Shown one piece after another: positions 62,802 to 64,000 of a stretch of 64,000 nucleotides of DNA (positions are counted from its first letter, which is position 1; the number at the start of each line of letters is the position of its first letter). The position numbers were made by a program, and so were the translations under genes. Location of the stretch: positions 434,001-498,000 of the forward strand of contig JAFJTR010000006.1 in the NCBI GenBank assembly GCA_022559985.1, given 5' to 3'. This DNA is from Parastagonospora avenae f. sp. tritici 18332-5 (lineage: Eukaryota; Ascomycota; Dothideomycetes; Pleosporales; Phaeosphaeriaceae). The notes below the pieces were generated by a model. It ran no database searches. It was given only the letters and a program-made list of their open reading frames with translations, and was not told where the DNA came from.

Positions 62802-64000
62802 TCACCCTAGTGTTCGACCGCCGGAAACAATCCCTTGGCTTTGGCTGGGAGTACGGGGTAGTGTTGGTCGGATGGTGGGAGAACTGTAACCACCGCGTTC
62901 AGACGGGAAGCTAGTGACGGAAGTGGAGTCCCAGCTATCATCTCCCAAGGCACTAAGCCATGTGTTGCCAAAGTCCTGTCGGAGTGCTTCTATTTTCTTC
63001 TTGTACATATCGTTGCCTGCATCGAACTCGTCTTGCTGAGGCTCTCCGGGCTTGCCGATCGTCGTAGTATCAATTGGTGGTAGTTGTTGCTGGATTGTGT
63101 GGGTATCATCAGTAACAGCCCGATCATCCTGTTTCGGCTTCTTCGAAGGATCACCCGACATATGTGCCTTCACGGGCTCCTCAAAGCGAAGGCTGTCGGT
63201 GTCAACGGTTGCAACTTCCGGCTTCTTCAGGATCCTGGGCGCTTGACCAGCAGGCACGTCGTCGTAAGAGAGGCTAGTAAGGCCGGACTGTGAGACCCGC
63301 TGGACCGCATCGGTTTGGGAAAGCTCAACAATCCTTCGCTTGGGGCCCTTCTTCTTACGCTGCGAGCCCTGCGGATCACGTCCACTCTTGGTGCGATGCA
63401 TCGAGCTGGTACGTTGGAGGATTTCGGGTCCTTCCATAGGGCTGTCGATAGCCTTGACTACCTTCGGCGGTACGTATGGTGCAGTATGCGCATCATCATC
63501 CGGTGGTGGACGCACTATTGGGACACCTCGCGCTTCTGGCGCCCTGTCCACAAGCTGTTTTTTCTCGCCGGCAGTAGGTTTCGTAGAGTCAATAACAACA
63601 TCATCTGTGTACCCAGGCGTCTTGCGGAACAAGTTGAAGATGGTGACGCGGTACGCCGGATGGGTCTTGCAGAATGGGTTGCGATTTACGTAGATCTCAG
63701 AGAGATCAGGTACACACGTGAGCCTTGCAAGCTCAGTCGGATCGGTCAGCTTGTTGTCTCTGAAGTCGACGCGTTCGAGAGAGAGCAGACGCTCTACACC
63801 AGCGAGTGAGTTCAAGCGGTTGGAGCGCAGATTGAGAGTAGTGATGGCGGGCAAGGGATTGCGACCGAGAGAATGAAGACCCTCGATCATGCAGTTGGAG
63901 AGGTTCAGTGCGCGCAGGGACGTCAGGGTAGCTAGACTGTCTGGAATTTCAGTGAAGAGATTCGTCGAAAGGTCAAGGGACTGTAGGGTGTTGGCCAAAG
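62802..64000 (-). CDS. Leucine-rich-repeat protein, N-terminus beyond the window
   Basis: The frame is open to the right edge and stops at 62802; at least 398 residues are visible. The first 120 are SDS22-like leucine-rich repeats: 'LQSLDLSTNLFTEIPDSLA', 'LRALNLSNCMIEGLHSLG', 'ITTLNLRSNRLNSLAGVERL' and 'LERVDFRDNKLTDPTELARL'. A cap follows with 'LSEIYVNRNPFCKTHPAYRV' and 'TIFNLFRKTPGYTDDVVID', a block conserved among fungal LRR proteins of this group. The rest is polar, probably disordered, with basic ('GSQRKKKGPKRR') and Ser/Pro-rich parts. A scaffold role is likely; precise identity cannot be fixed without the missing N-terminus. Confidence 0.85.
   Translation of the reverse strand, partial: LANTLQSLDLSTNLFTEIPDSLATLTSLRALNLSNCMIEGLHSLGRNPLPAITTLNLRSNRLNSLAGVERLLSLERVDFRDNKLTDPTELARLTCVPDLSEIYVNRNPFCKTHPAYRVTIFNLFRKTPGYTDDVVIDSTKPTAGEKKQLVDRAPEARGVPIVRPPPDDDAHTAPYVPPKVVKAIDSPMEGPEILQRTSSMHRTKSGRDPQGSQRKKKGPKRRIVELSQTDAVQRVSQSGLTSLSYDDVPAGQAPRILKKPEVATVDTDSLRFEEPVKAHMSGDPSKKPKQDDRAVTDDTHTIQQQLPPIDTTTIGKPGEPQQDEFDAGNDMYKKKIEALRQDFGNTWLSALGDDSWDSTSVTSFPSERGGYSSPTIRPTLPRTPSQSQGIVSGGRTLG

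Overview
This window looks like nuclear DNA of a filamentous ascomycete (Pezizomycotina), most likely a Dothideomycete of the Pleosporales type. The reasons are short introns (47-80 nt) with CTRAY branch points, a HET-domain incompatibility gene, a fungal rhodopsin-domain membrane protein, a Zn-cluster regulator remnant, a Fot1/pogo transposon and small solo LTRs. All gene models below were joined by eye from reading frames and splice signals; none is backed by transcript data.

Layout. 0.1-7 kb: rhodopsin-domain protein, broken F-box/LRR gene, fructosamine-kinase-like gene and a glycine-rich secreted repeat protein. 7.5-19.4 kb is an accessory stretch: FAD monooxygenase, glutathione S-transferase (GST), a double-GST fusion, a small secreted precursor with two Cys-rich peptides set off by Lys-Arg sites, a decayed transcription-factor remnant, a solo LTR, a frameshifted tannase/feruloyl-esterase, a relic of the same peptide gene, and a dienelactone hydrolase. 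19.9-39 kb is mostly conserved housekeeping: Ubp3-like deubiquitinase, RNF10-like RING protein, a small SelK-like protein on the minus strand, SPOUT-type RNA methyltransferase, Rrt8/EI24-like membrane protein, a hydrophilic repeat protein, SNX3, a solute:sodium symporter, phosducin-like Plp2 and an AP-1-type bZIP factor.

40-52 kb is gene-poor and decayed: an F-box/ankyrin gene, a secreted NPFRDPS-repeat protein with a frameshift in a G7 run, a gene with two in-frame TAG stops, and a HET gene broken by a complete but dead pogo element, a solo LTR and stop codons. 52-64 kb returns to conserved genes: ketopantoate reductase, Lrp1/C1D exosome cofactor, Sec2 Rab exchange factor, protein phosphatase 1 and an LRR protein running off the right edge.

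The most novel item is the Kex2-type Cys-rich peptide precursor at 13.5 kb with its degenerate copy at 18.1 kb. The relic has lost exactly two of four cysteines in one repeat. The best-resolved structural results are two 214-bp solo LTRs with perfect 5-bp target duplications and a pogo element with 53-bp inverted repeats, two of these three insertions lying inside the HET gene.
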